A stretch of 64,000 nucleotides of DNA from Pogona vitticeps (lineage: Eukaryota; Chordata; Lepidosauria; Squamata; Agamidae). The stretch spans positions 203,900,472 to 203,964,471 of the forward strand of contig NC_135783.1 of NCBI RefSeq assembly GCF_051106095.1, given 5' to 3'. Both the position numbers and the translations under genes were made by a program. Position 1 is the first letter of the stretch, and each line of letters starts with the position of its first letter. Below the pieces are notes generated by a model, which saw nothing but the letters and a program-made list of their open reading frames with translations, did no database searches and had not been told where the DNA came from. This document shows, piece after piece, positions 12,836-24,372 of this stretch.

Positions 12836-13331
12836 AAGTGGCTTAATAAGCAAGCCACTTCAGGATATTGGAATATATATATAGTGTTGAGGGAGGATAT
12901 ATAAAAAAATAAAGAAACTTAGTGATTAGGCGGTAAAGAAACTGCACTGTATATATATAAAAAAAGAAGGCGTGGTCAATAAACTGCCAGCAGTGGAAGC
13001 CACCGCTGTGGATTTAACTGTGTGCAGTTTCTTTACTGCCCCTTTGAGAGAAGACAATATATTCTTTGTCTTCTCTTAAAGGGCCGATAAAGAAATTGAC
13101 CCTAGTTAAATTCACAGCGGTGGCTTCTGCTGAGGGCAGTTTCTCAACCAAATCTTTAAGAGAAGGCAAAGAAAATATTTTTTATAATAATGGATGCAGA
13201 GCATCAGCAATAATCCATTACACAGTCTTCTTTTTTAAAAAAACACTCCTCCTGCCTCACTGCTGAGGAGCAGAGGAAGTGATTGATTTGTCAATACTGT
13301 ATCCTGAAGTGGCTTGCTTATTAAGCCACCT
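12836..13331. mobile_element. Long hairpin element with hairpin ends
   Basis: About 496 bp. AAGTGGCTTAATAAGCAAGC... at 12836-12860 and its partner at 13307-13331 are inverted copies, and each is itself a small palindrome (AAGTGGCTT...AAGCCACTT). Inner arms also pair (CACCGCTGTGGATTTAACTG against TAAATTCACAGCGGTGG) around a centre near 13060. No coding; the family is unknown to me. Confidence 0.7.
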
Positions 13332-16300
13332 CATTATATTGGTAGGAGCGATTTCCACGTAAACCCACCATCACAAAAAAGTGGCTTGTGGTTCCATTGC
13401 CTGTCACTTGTCTTAGGTCCTCCCCTCCTCTGTGGTCAGTTGTTCCCACTCTCCAAGAGGCTTTTCTCATCTTTTCCACCTCTTTTTATATTTATTTTAT
13501 TTTTTGATACATGGAAAGATACTGTGCCGGGCTGACACATTGTTGTGTCAATTCGATGCTGTTATCACCTATCAGCTGTTATTAATGGAAGGAGCAAAGG
13601 GATAAAGGGGAGGGGAGAAAGGGTAAGGAACAGGGCAGTGTTGAGGGAGGTACTTCAGCTGGTAATCACAGCGATTTCAGGTAAAGCGTGAACTCTTGCA
13701 ATGGTTCTGTCTGTGGATAATTCACAATTTCCTGTGTGAATGACAACAGTAGTTTCAGCAGCAGGAATTGTACAGGGTTTGGGAGAGATAATCCCAAATC
13801 AGCCAGCATCAACCTCCTTCTGTAGCTATACTTTAAGATGCTTGAAGGATGGCCACTTTGTCTAGCTAAACCAGAAGAGCAGGGGGAAAAGAAACCTGGG
13901 AATATTAATCTCAGTGTAAACCTAGAAAAAAAGAAGGGGAAATGCCTGCCGTGTGTGCACGCGCCCATTCTACACCTTCTCCTGCGAAATCCAGATTATT
14001 CCCTATATGTGCTGGCGCTCAGTTTCACACGTAGAAAACAGCTTGAGAGTCACTGGCGGATCTCTGAATGATTTTGCAATAGATTTCTGAGGTTCCATTA
14101 AATTGCCAGCATTAGAAAGCAAAGACTTGCAGCCTGGGAAAATGTCTTGAAGAGTGGCTTATAAAATACCTAAAATATAATACATACAGTCACATTGTAC
14201 ATCTTGTTTCATTTTTAAAATCTTTTATAACTATTCTCACTGTAATTGTCTATCTTTAAATCTCTGTGAAATTTTAATATTACTGTGTTGGCTTTGAAGA
14301 GCACTGTGAGCAGAGAGATATGTTGGAATTGTTCATCTTTAGCAAGCGGAGGTGTGGTGCTATATTCCAGTTTCCGCCAATACAGTTTATGGGGTGCAGT
14401 AGGTAGTTGACTCTACCCCTTGAGCCGCTGTTGTGTATGGTTCTACCACAACCACTCCATTATGCAGCTCCAGAGTTCTGTTCAGCGGCTGTTGATGTGC
14501 TGGGGGGGTGGGCGACAGAGGAGGTCCCACCAGCCTTAGGTGCAAACCAAACACTATAATTTGTCCACCATTAGGAGAAGGAAAGAAGTTCGCATTCCAG
14601 ACACAAAACAATGTCTGAGGAGATGTAGCATTTAACTTGTGATGACCCACCTCAAAACCAAGGAAGTGAATTTGCAAACAATGGAAGATCAGAAAAGCTT
14701 TTGGGATGAGGGTCAGACAGCTCTGAGCACTTAAGGAATTGCCACTTCTTACAACAAAGTCACTGTAGCGTTTTTGTTTCTTTTGAATGAAGGACTACCC
14801 GCAGTTGCACCTTTAAGGCATTAAGATGGCTCAGGAAATTTCTCTGCTTACCTGCTTCTCCAGACAGGGAGACAAATCTCAAGGCAAGGCAGAAGAGAGG
14901 GCCTCTCTCTCTATGTGTGAGAGAAATGTGACTTTAAAAGTTGGGCACCCATCTTCACTCATTCCTGGCTAGCACAACAGCTTGCTGGATTATCCTGAAG
15001 ATAATTGCAGATTGATGCTCCAAATGACATTATGAGATCAAGCACATTTGCCCACTGGCTCTTTTCTTACACTGGTCACTGGCTTTCTGGCACTGACATT
15101 GGGGCCTTCATCTGGTTTGGAACAAGACAGGGACTGGAGCACCAGCTGAACAACTCTTGAGTCTTCCTGTTCTGCAGGCCCTGGTGACAGTGGGTTACAG
15201 GCTGCAAAAGTCTCAGTCTGCTGGTTGTGCATGTACAGTGTCACAGACGTTTGTTCTGTCTGTGTGTGTGTGTGTGAGAGAGAGAGAGATCATCGTTGCA
15301 GAAAATTAATGCAAGAACTGGTCTAAGCATTGAAGCTGGAGTCTGAACATTAAACAACAGTGTATTCCTGTATTAACTGTTTTAATGAGTACAAGTATTG
15401 TGAATTTTCAGAAGTGTGACCTCTAAATATCTAATAGTCTATATCTGTTTCTATGGAAACAGACTTTGCTTCACCTTTAACTTCCTACACACCTCCAACA
15501 GAAACCTCCAACACACGCAGATCTGCATATTTCTATAAAGAAGATGGGGTGAGCCTGGCTGTATGGGATCTCCTCGCTGCTTATACTGGTGTGTTGGCAA
15601 AATATCCCCTTCAGATTCAAAGTTAGGCCCTGCAAATTCAGCTTTTCCTTGATTAATTAGATGGCAGAGGGAAGGAAGTTAGTTTTTCACCCTTCTCTGC
15701 TAGGACAGAAATATGCGGGGTGTGAATTGTGAGGTTGTTTGTGTGTGTTTTTTAAACCCAATGAGAATTCTAATAGATGCGATGGGTGGGTCTGAACTGG
15801 GTAAGATGAAGCGTTCCTACCACCACAGACAACAAACCACCAGTAACTATGGGGGCTTAAAATGTGCCACCTCCAAAGTAGTGTTTTTAATTTGCATAAT
15901 TATGTTCACTCAGATCAAGAGAAGTGGAATGAAAGCGAAGTTTGTTTTTTTTAAAAAAAAACACATAGATTTCTTGTATCACAGAGTATTTCTGGTTGAT
16001 GTCTGGAGGGTGGAAATGGTCAGAGCATGGACACCATCGCTCTTAAGGGTCTCCTTCCACAGAGAAAACCCCAGCTGCCTCCCCCCCCCCCGGTTTACTT
16101 GGGAGCTGATGGTGAAGAAGAAAATAGTTGCCTGGTTTAGGACTGTTGCGAGCACGCTGAAGCCTCTATTATCTCAGGCCTCCAGGAGGTGCTCACTCTT
16201 CTTCAGAAGTTGCTGCCACCAATATCAATTCAGTACTGATTATTTACTGAGACATGTGTTGCTTTGAAACTTAAACTTTTTTATTTGATCAGTAATTTAT

Positions 16301-16420
16301 AATAGGTAAATCACAAGTTGCTAATCAATTTCTCTCAATCACTGAACTCACTGACACACAGAACCCTACTCTCACTCACTTTTCTTGCTCACTCTCTCAC
16401 AGACTCACAGATCTCTCAAA
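13332..16420. other. Intergenic, nothing recognised apart from the TG/AG tract
   Basis: Only short frames without known motifs. The longest, plus 15713-16267, is interrupted in composition by homopolymers and has no family resemblance. Confidence 0.5.
15258..15290. repeat. (TG)n(AG)n microsatellite
   Basis: CTGTCTGTGTGTGTGTGTGT followed by AGAGAGAGAG. Confidence 0.92.
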
Positions 16421-16448
16421 ACTCCCTCTCATACTCCATACACCCCCC

Positions 16449-16499
16449 TTTATATCCCAGCCCCGCCCCCTTTAGCACCACCTTCCGTTCACTCATTGG
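16449..16499 (-). promoter_or_regulatory. Compact CCAAT / GC-box / TATA array, possible LTR remnant
   Basis: On the minus strand: CCAAT (16495-16499), GGGGGCGGGG (16461-16470) and TATAAA (16449-16454) in normal promoter order and spacing, with a purine-rich GAGTGAG tract beyond the expected start near 16420. No gene follows. Such an array is usual in an old LTR, but I see no clear LTR edges; it could also be a stray promoter. Confidence 0.4.
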
Positions 16500-16559
16500 C
16501 TCCTTTTCCACTGCTCAGCTGTGACGGACAGGTGAGGGCAGGGCTGAACGCTACAAGGA

Positions 16560-17801
16560 CTGAAGACTTTCCACAGACTACAGAAATGGAAAGAAATAAA
16601 AACTCAGCATGGGGGCAGGGCTTTGTAAAAAAAAAAATCAGAGGTGGGGAGGAACAACTGGCCAGTCTTGGACTGATTGACAGTCACCCTAGCTGAGAAA
16701 AGCCCCTCCCAGCCACACAGACCACAGACAGCATGTGAGCTTTTCAAATCTCCAACACAGATTGCATCCTTAGCCGTTGGTGAGGCATTTCGGTCTTGTA
16801 AAAATGAAAGGAATGGGAATCTGTAGAAAAGCTGGGAAACCTGCACCCATTTGGAAGAGATTTTCCTCTTTATTCCTGAACAGAAAGGACTGGGGAAATA
16901 AATTCCTTCTGTTTGCTCAAAGTGTGACAAGGATGTGAAGTGCTAGTTGGAAGCAAGATAGATTTTCAATATAAACAGGGCTTAAAGCAGCAAGAGGGGT
17001 CCAAGCTTTCTCTATAGCCGTGTGTCTTCCTCACTTTATGAGTCTGTTGGTTCTAATTATAGGGCATTTCCTTGGCTGCAGTTTTAAAGGAGAGGCTTTT
17101 ATGGGACAGCCACTGACACTGAGCAGGAAGCTTGTTAACAAGTTATATATAGTTTCCCCACATCTGTAAGAAACATGAAATAAGCTTAATTGACTTCTGA
17201 AGTGGCCATTTGAATCTCTTCAGAGTTCCCCAAATCAGGAGCAGGCAGAGGGTGTAGTGAACAAAAGAGGAAAGCACTTAGAGGAAATATAGGAAGTGGG
17301 AACATTATATTTGAAAAGTCAATAGCTATTGCTACAGTTCCATGGCACAGCAAGTGACTAGTAATTGTTGTAATTTTAAATAAAAGTGTTACATCAAGGT
17401 TTTTTTTAGCCTGTGAGAACTTAAATATATAAAATCTCTGAAGTCTTTTATTAAGGTCTTCATGTTACATAGTTTGAATACCATGTCATAGATATACTAT
17501 TTATCATTGTAAAAGAACATATTCCACACTCCATATTTTTTTCCAGAAAGAAACAACAATAGCTGGAGGGGGGGGGAACCTGCTTTTTATTGCCACTTTT
17601 CCTGGTTTCTTTCCAGGCCTTTCCATCTCTACTTGTGATATATTAAAAAAACAGCAACTCTTGCCTGCCATCCATCTGATTTTAATCTCAGCACTATAAT
17701 AAGGAACATGTAACAAGAAGAGGCTCAGCATGAGCCAATGCTAGAGCCACGTGATGTTCCTCCTCCTTCCATTTTGCAAGGCAACTATTAAAAGAACTGG
17801 G
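16560..17801. other. Intergenic, nothing recognised
   Basis: AT-rich, no repeats or exons that I can support. Confidence 0.5.
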
Positions 17802-17815
17802 CATTTACATTAATA

Positions 17816-18061
17816 TATTCGCGAAGGCTTTCACTGCCGGGATCTAATGGTTGTTGTGGGTTTTTCGGGCTCTTTGGCCGTGTTCTGAAGGTTGTTCTTC
17901 CTGACGTTTTGCCAGTCTCTGTAGCCTGCATCTTCAGAGGACAGCACTCTGTGCTCTGAAGATGTGCTGTCCTCTGAAGATGCCGGCCACAGAGACTGGC
18001 GAAATGTTAGGAAGAACAACCTTCAGAACACGGCCAAAGAGCCCAAAAAACCCACAACAAC
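17816..18061. mobile_element. Palindromic insertion with 14-bp target duplication
   Basis: CATTTACATTAATA occurs at 17802-17815 and 18062-18075. Between them lies a 246-bp hairpin: GTGGGTTTTTCGGGCTCTTTG on the left pairs with AAGAGCCCAAAAAACCCAC on the right, with a small centre near 17955. The length of the duplication argues for a retroposon. The motif resembles squamate Penelope-like terminal repeats arranged head to head, but that identity is from memory and uncertain. Confidence 0.75.
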
Positions 18062-18075
18062 CATTTACATTAATA

Positions 18076-19545
18076 CCACAAAAGGAGTGATATCATCTAT
18101 TCTTAAATTATTGCTGCAATGTAATGGAGTTGCACCAAATTGTTGGAAAATTAAATCAGTTACAAGGAACTAGATATTTGTAACAAATCACATCCTGACT
18201 CTGATGGACCATCAGCTATTTGTCTAGTTTAGAATTGAACTTCCACAGAACAATTGGCATTTAACTTTCTGTTCTTCAAACTGTTTCCTTTCAGGCTGGT
18301 TATTGTAAGGACTATATTGGTTTTAGAAATGATGCCAGAGAACACTTGTTTTCCTGTCCTAGCCTGTCTCTGCAGGCTAAAAAGGAGCCTAGATATTCCA
18401 CAGTTAGTTTCAAATTTACATATAACCAGATGAAGTTTTATCTTCAGAGAAGATCATAAATTTCTGAAGAATTAAAATAATTTTAAAGGGGTTGTCTGTC
18501 TGCCTGTTAAATCTGAGCCTGTTTTACTAATCAACAGCCACTACCCTCCCAAACGTCCAAAGAGTTGTGTGCCATTTGTGTAACATAACGATGTGGGAGA
18601 AGCCGCTCATTTCTCATGTAAAAACAGTGTCGCATAAATGTTGGGAAGAACATCGATATGCAGCTTTATAGACTGACAAGGCTATGCAGTAAAGGTACAT
18701 TGGGTGGTATCTCAATCGTGGAGACAGAAAGATCGAAGACAAAATTAACCAAGAGTCGATGAAAATTCTGATACTCGCCTGATTCCGAGTCCATGAAGCT
18801 GACACCAGTGCATCGTGTTTCTTACTTCTTTTCCCTTCTTGTTCTTTCATCTAATTTCTTTTCACCATTTTTGGATCTAATTATTTTCTTGCTTAAACTT
18901 CTACACTAAGACAGGGTGTAGATGTACTGATCAGTCAGGCTCTGTTGTCTCTCATCTTTAGCAGTCTCCCCTAGTGTGAGAACAGGTCTCCAGCGCAGAG
19001 GACATCCATCATCACAGTAGTTTTTAATGTGGACTGTCCAGATCTAGTGTTTCTACATTGTGTGTCACCCCTGGCAGCAGGAGACGATCTTTCTCCGCAT
19101 GTGGTTTACATGTGATTGTCATCCACCCTCTCCTCTTTAATTCAGTTTTCTGTTCCCATTTGGCACTATGTCCAGGGTCCCTCGCTAGGAGCTAGCCTTC
19201 TGCCTGGTAGGAATGGTCTTCATTGTTTTTGTGTAATGAGTTTTTCTTCTACAATCTACCATCTTGGAAGACGCTCAAAACAAAAACAAAATGGACATAA
19301 TTGGTTGCTGCTCTGTCTAGAACCCATTTGGCAACCATTTGTCTCCTGAAAACTGATTAACGTCATTAATGAGAACTTCAGCATCCTCACAGTCGATGGT
19401 TTTTGGCAGACAAATAAATAAATACGTGGAAAGTGTTGAACCAAACAAAATGTCTGCAGAAGGTAGGCAGACAGTAAACATTCATTATATCACTGTGGGC
19501 CAACTCCGTCTCTGCTGTGCTCTACTGCTTCTGCCATAATGGCGG
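18076..19545. other. Intergenic, nothing recognised
   Basis: AT-rich, no repeats or exons that I can support. Confidence 0.5.
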
Positions 19546-19783
19546 GAATCCTGTTGCTTATGTAGTAAGTCATATTAGAGTAGACCCATTGGATCAGTGG
19601 GGACTTGGTGAGTCAGCTCCTCCATCAATTCCATTGATGGACTTAAAACTAGTTACAACTCACTACACTAAAAGAAGTAATGAAATCAGTGGGACATACA
19701 GGAGGAGTTGACTCTCCATAACCCATATTGATTGAATGGGTCTACTCTAATGCAACTTACTATGCTAATCAACAGGATTTCAG
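19546..19783. repeat. Palindromic dispersed repeat, copy B
   Basis: GGAATCCTGTTGCTTATGTA at the left, ATGCTAATCAACAGGATTTC at the right; inner AGAGTAGACCCATTGGATCA pairs with TGAATGGGTCTACTCTAATG. Confidence 0.72.
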
Positions 19784-22700
19784 CTGATGTTTCAATAACT
19801 GACCATTACAGTCCTGTGTAGTCATTCTATAATTGGAAAGACATCTGTGTATACCCATCAATGGTTTCAACAACAAACATGCTCATTGCCTAGTAGGGCT
19901 GTTCAGGCCCCCAGTGATGGCTAATCTATAAAGGCAAATGATATCCTGACCCACCCACCCCCTGCTCTCTTGCCAGAGACAGAGGGACAGCTCTCTCCAT
20001 CACCTCAGATCCCAGACTCTCTGGGTAAGTGTGGCAGACAGGCAGTAGAATATGATGGCAGCAGGAGTCAATCATCCTTGCCTCCCCCCCCTTCTGCTAT
20101 ACCAGCCCACATTTGGCATTACCCTCCACAGCTCTGAAGCGACTCATCAGGACCGCATCTCCCTGAGGCAAAGAGAAATCCCTCTGGAGCAGCTTTTAAG
20201 ATCACAGCACAGGAAGGGACCAGAGCAGCCCACCGCTAACTGCTGAAAGAGAGTGGGTATTAACGACATGCTGGAGCCACCCATAGCTGCTCACTTATGC
20301 AATCGCTTCGGCATGCCATCACATTCTGTGTTTTTAGAAGTAACTTTCCAGTCCACGAGCCTGACCCGCTCTAGGGCTCTCCTGAGGTAGTGTGCTTTAT
20401 CCCTAAAGCTTCACTGGCTGTTCTCTAGGCAGTATCCTCTTTTTAAATTAGAAACTTGTGGGTCTTAGCGTGCTGGCCTGTCTGCTTTCTCTTCTCATGT
20501 CACTCACACGGCTAGTCTGGGACCTTGCACTTGTGAGGGGACCGAAGACAACCAGTCCTCAGCCCTTCCAGAGGGCAACAGCCATTGTTACCACCCATGT
20601 GCTTCTGATACCTTGACAGCTTTTCAGGGATGATCTGTTGCAGCAATAAAGGGAACACATGAGCCTTCAACGATTGTCCGTAACACTCCTGCCGGCTGAC
20701 CCCCATGAGTGGTTTAGCCAAGGACAAAGATGCCGTCAGCAGCCCCAGCTACAGTGATTGGAAATGACTTCCAGGGTTTGGGATAGAAGTCTTCTTCACA
20801 CTTACCTGAACTTCCTTTCACAGGTAAACCTAGGGCTTTACCACCGAGGCACTGTCCATTGCCTTATGACCAAATATTTCCGTAATGGCTTTCTTCCCTA
20901 GAATCTGATTATTTCAGTAACTATTTAATTTTTCAGAAAAATTCCTCTGGAAAACAAATCCAGTACAGGAACTTAGGCTGCAGCAGCCGCAATGAAGGGA
21001 GACATGGCAATCTTTCTCAGCCAAACAGGAAACTTGTTTGAGGTGACTTTGTGAGAGCTTCGTTTCCTCCCCGCTTTCATCCGTCCCTTCCCCCCCCCCC
21101 GCTCCTCTTCTTGGGTTGTGGCCAATGTTTGCAGCTGAATCAACTTTTTCAGTAACCAATTTCTCCTTTTTGTTGTTGCAGCCTGCTGGTTAGTGATCAA
21201 GCACTTATCCTGCCTGTCACATCATTGAAGACTCAGTACTGAGTGGGCAGCATAAGCTAAGAGGTGCAGTATGACACATACAGCAGAAGAGAGATTGATC
21301 TATTTTTGTCATTCAAAAAAGAAGCACTTGTTTCATCCTCGTACTGTACAAAATAAAAAGGAGACAGATAGGTGATACCTTTTGTTGGGCTGTGAAAATA
21401 GGACAAGCTTTCCCATCCTTTCCAGTCCTTCATCATCTTGGCCTTTGCAGAACATTGGATGGGGTAAAGAGGGAGGAACATGCAAGCCCAGAGTCATGAG
21501 GGTGGGGATCATGACTAGATGTTAAAGCTAATTAAACTGAAGTTCCATGATGGAGAGCTGCAAACAGCTTGGGGTGTGGTGAGATTATGAGGGTTCAGCT
21601 CAGTGGATATAGTCAATTGGAATGACAATTCACCTTTTAAATAGATCACAATCCCCAACCATTTAACTCTTCAAATTACCCATATATGTATCTACATACA
21701 TATACATTTATGAATGTTCATGTATGTACTGTATATACACACAAACAAAATCTGAATGAGTGGTGGTAAAAATATATATACTGTATTCTGGAGAACTTGT
21801 GGATCTCTGTTCTCTGTACTTCTACAGTGTAGCAAAATGAATGTTACAAGAAAGTCAAAACTCTACAACACAACTAAGTCTGATCAATAATGAAAGCACT
21901 GAAGCATGGATCCTTAGAACAACGGTGGACAGTAAGGGGAGAATGGTGGCGTCAGCCAAGAGGACCTTCCCACCGATTCCCCTTCTTCCACTGCTGGGCT
22001 GGGCTTGGGAGAGAACAGAGCTTCCACCATGGCCAAGGCTCCGTATTGGCATCTCCATCCTCTTGGGCTCACTGAGGATCGTAAGGTAGTATCTTGAATG
22101 CAAGGATGGTCCACAGCGACCATATCAGGTCTAAGGCTTTTTGTTGAGTAGTAGGTTCCGCTTCTCAAGCCACAATATTTGCCATCCTGAGATCATGATC
22201 AGCTCTGAATCATTTTCATTTTATATATATGGGGGATGTTTCCTTTCTACCCTAGCAGCAACACCTTTACCACACAACAGTCAGCATAAGAAATGCAGGG
22301 ATAGCCAAGTACAGCAATGACATTTAACCCCTCTTCAGTCGGCTAGAAATCATCAAAAACAAAGTGGGCCGGGAGAGAAAAGGGACTAAGCCAGTAGCCA
22401 ACTTTGTCATTGGAACACTCTTGAATCATGTTTTTAACTGGTCCCAGATATCAAGGAATCGTACATGGTGGCAGCAGTGGTGATGCTGGTGGTAGAGAGG
22501 ACCCGCTTGCTTGCTTGATACAACCAATTCCAATGGCTTATTTCATGTTCGAGGCTAGCTATGTTGCCCAGAGGACTTACAAAGGTAAATCACCTAAATT
22601 GGGCCAGCCCTCTTCCATTTATTGTTGTCATGACAACCACTCTTTAGTATTCATGACTATAGCATGCTTGTTCCATTTTTGCATGCAGTAAAGAAATCAT

Positions 22701-23460
22701 GTGTGCGCGCACACACTGGCTGCAGTAAACTGGATGATTCACCAATATGCGGAGCTAAAGGGTGACGAAGGAGCACTCAGCAAAAAGGGCATTTGCAATA
22801 TATAATTAGTGCTCACATCCTCCCCCTCCAGCTACAAATAGGAATTTTCCAGCATTGATTTTAGTCACTGAATTCTGCATGTGTTTTGTCCTCTTTTCTG
22901 TGGCTTGTTCAAGAACACAAATTATTAAAAAATACTCCTTTGCATGGCTGATAGTCTTGATGGGAATAAGTGCTGTGCACACAATTATTATTATTAGTTT
23001 AAGCTAAGTATATTTTTTAGAATATTGATATTTCAACCGCATTTTGTAAGCTGCCCTAATTTTTTTCTCTTGTCACCAGAAGAGCTATAAATGCTGTAAA
23101 TAAAGTAGAAGATATATTCTAATTTTAAAAAGACTTTTTGTCTAAAGTGAATGTGAAGAGACCAAAAAAACCTTCCAACCCAATGTTGTCTGGAGATTCA
23201 TGCCACAATTAACCCTAAATTGAACCCACACCATTTGCTTTTAACACACTCCATGTGAATGTTCCTCAACATTACAAAAGCATGCTCCATGGTACAACTA
23301 CCCTCACAACCATCACTACCATAGCCTGGAATAGTCATATTTCATCTCTTTCTCGTACAGCTGAGAAGGCCACTTTTGCATTGGCTGGGACCTATGTAAG
23401 GGTGTGTTTTCTAGGAGGTGAACATGAGTTGACATTTTGATCCCTTAAGTCTCAGATCCG

Positions 23461-23463
23461 TAT

Positions 23464-23518
<55 letters not shown>

Positions 23519-23523
23519 TTTTT
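23461..23523. repeat. (TTTA)n microsatellite
   Basis: About 15 perfect TTTA units. Confidence 0.97.
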
Positions 23524-23769
23524 GTCTAGCTTAAGTTTCTGATTAAAAAAGTGGTTTGTAGTTTTCTGGTTGAACAGAATTGTGGTGCTTCACAAACCCA
23601 CAGAGACTTGGGATAGCCCAGTGATATCCCTTGAAAAAGAATTAACATTTTAAAATTTCTGTTCTAGTTGGAAATTCTGCCTGAAAGTTAACAACTGTAA
23701 TAGAAACCAGTATACCAGTGATATTAAAGTATACCATCAACGTATTGGTGATTTACTAAAAAGGTTTGT

Positions 23770-23796
23770 TATATATATATATATATATATATATAA
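23770..23796. repeat. (AT)n microsatellite
   Basis: About 13 AT units, ending in ATAAATAT. Confidence 0.95.
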
Positions 23797-24147
23797 ATAT
23801 CCAGCAGAAGAAGGTGAGAATGAAGTGGTGAATCCTACATGTGGTGCTAGTTGAGGGCTGGGAAGCCCATCTGCTTCCAGCTACTGGGGGAAATATAATT
23901 TTCAAATGTATGTCCATGCAATATGATCTTATCAATTAGAAAAAAATAGCAAAAAAATAGTTCATCAAAAAGAAATATTCTTTGATCGTAGTGCTAGTTT
24001 GCAAAGCTTTTTTCTGAAACACAGTGGGGTTCTCAAGAATGGGGGTGGGCGGGAGATTTACAATTAAGTATTCAAGCTGTAATCGCTTTCTATCTAAATT
24101 TAATAAAACAAAAGCAGTCCGTAAGACACATATCACGACAGTAGACT

Positions 24148-24153
24148 TTTATT
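24148..24153 (-). terminator. Candidate UBR3 polyadenylation signal
   Basis: AATAAA on the minus strand, the most distal one before repeat-bearing intergenic sequence resumes. A second AATAAA is at 24653-24658. Confidence 0.4.
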
Positions 24154-24307
24154 AACATATTTTACAATGTTGATAATTATGGGAGTTCTAATTTTGTATT
24201 TGATGTGCCAAAGACTGATTCTGTTTCTACAGTAATGTACTGTACTTAAGTAGCCATTCATAAAAGTTACCACACCAGTACATTTGGAGAAATAGCAGCA
24301 GCAGCAG

Positions 24308-24372
24308 CACACGTGTGCATGTACAGACACACATGTGCATGCACACACACGCATGCATGCACGCGCACACAG
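24308..24372. repeat. CA/TG-rich tract
   Basis: Alternating purine-pyrimidine run with ACACATGTGCATGCACAC and ATGCATGCACGCGCACAC, a Z-DNA-prone tract within the likely UBR3 3' UTR. Confidence 0.9.

Larger units (their letters stand above)
19784..24129. other. Intergenic between UBR3 3' end and flank
   Basis: Only the TTTA and AT microsatellites and a poly-C run near 21091 stand out. No exon of a downstream neighbour was found. Confidence 0.5.

Noticed and set aside
15713-16267. 184-codon plus-strand frame
   Set aside because: Runs through poly-A and poly-C stretches, with no domain or homology that I recognise.
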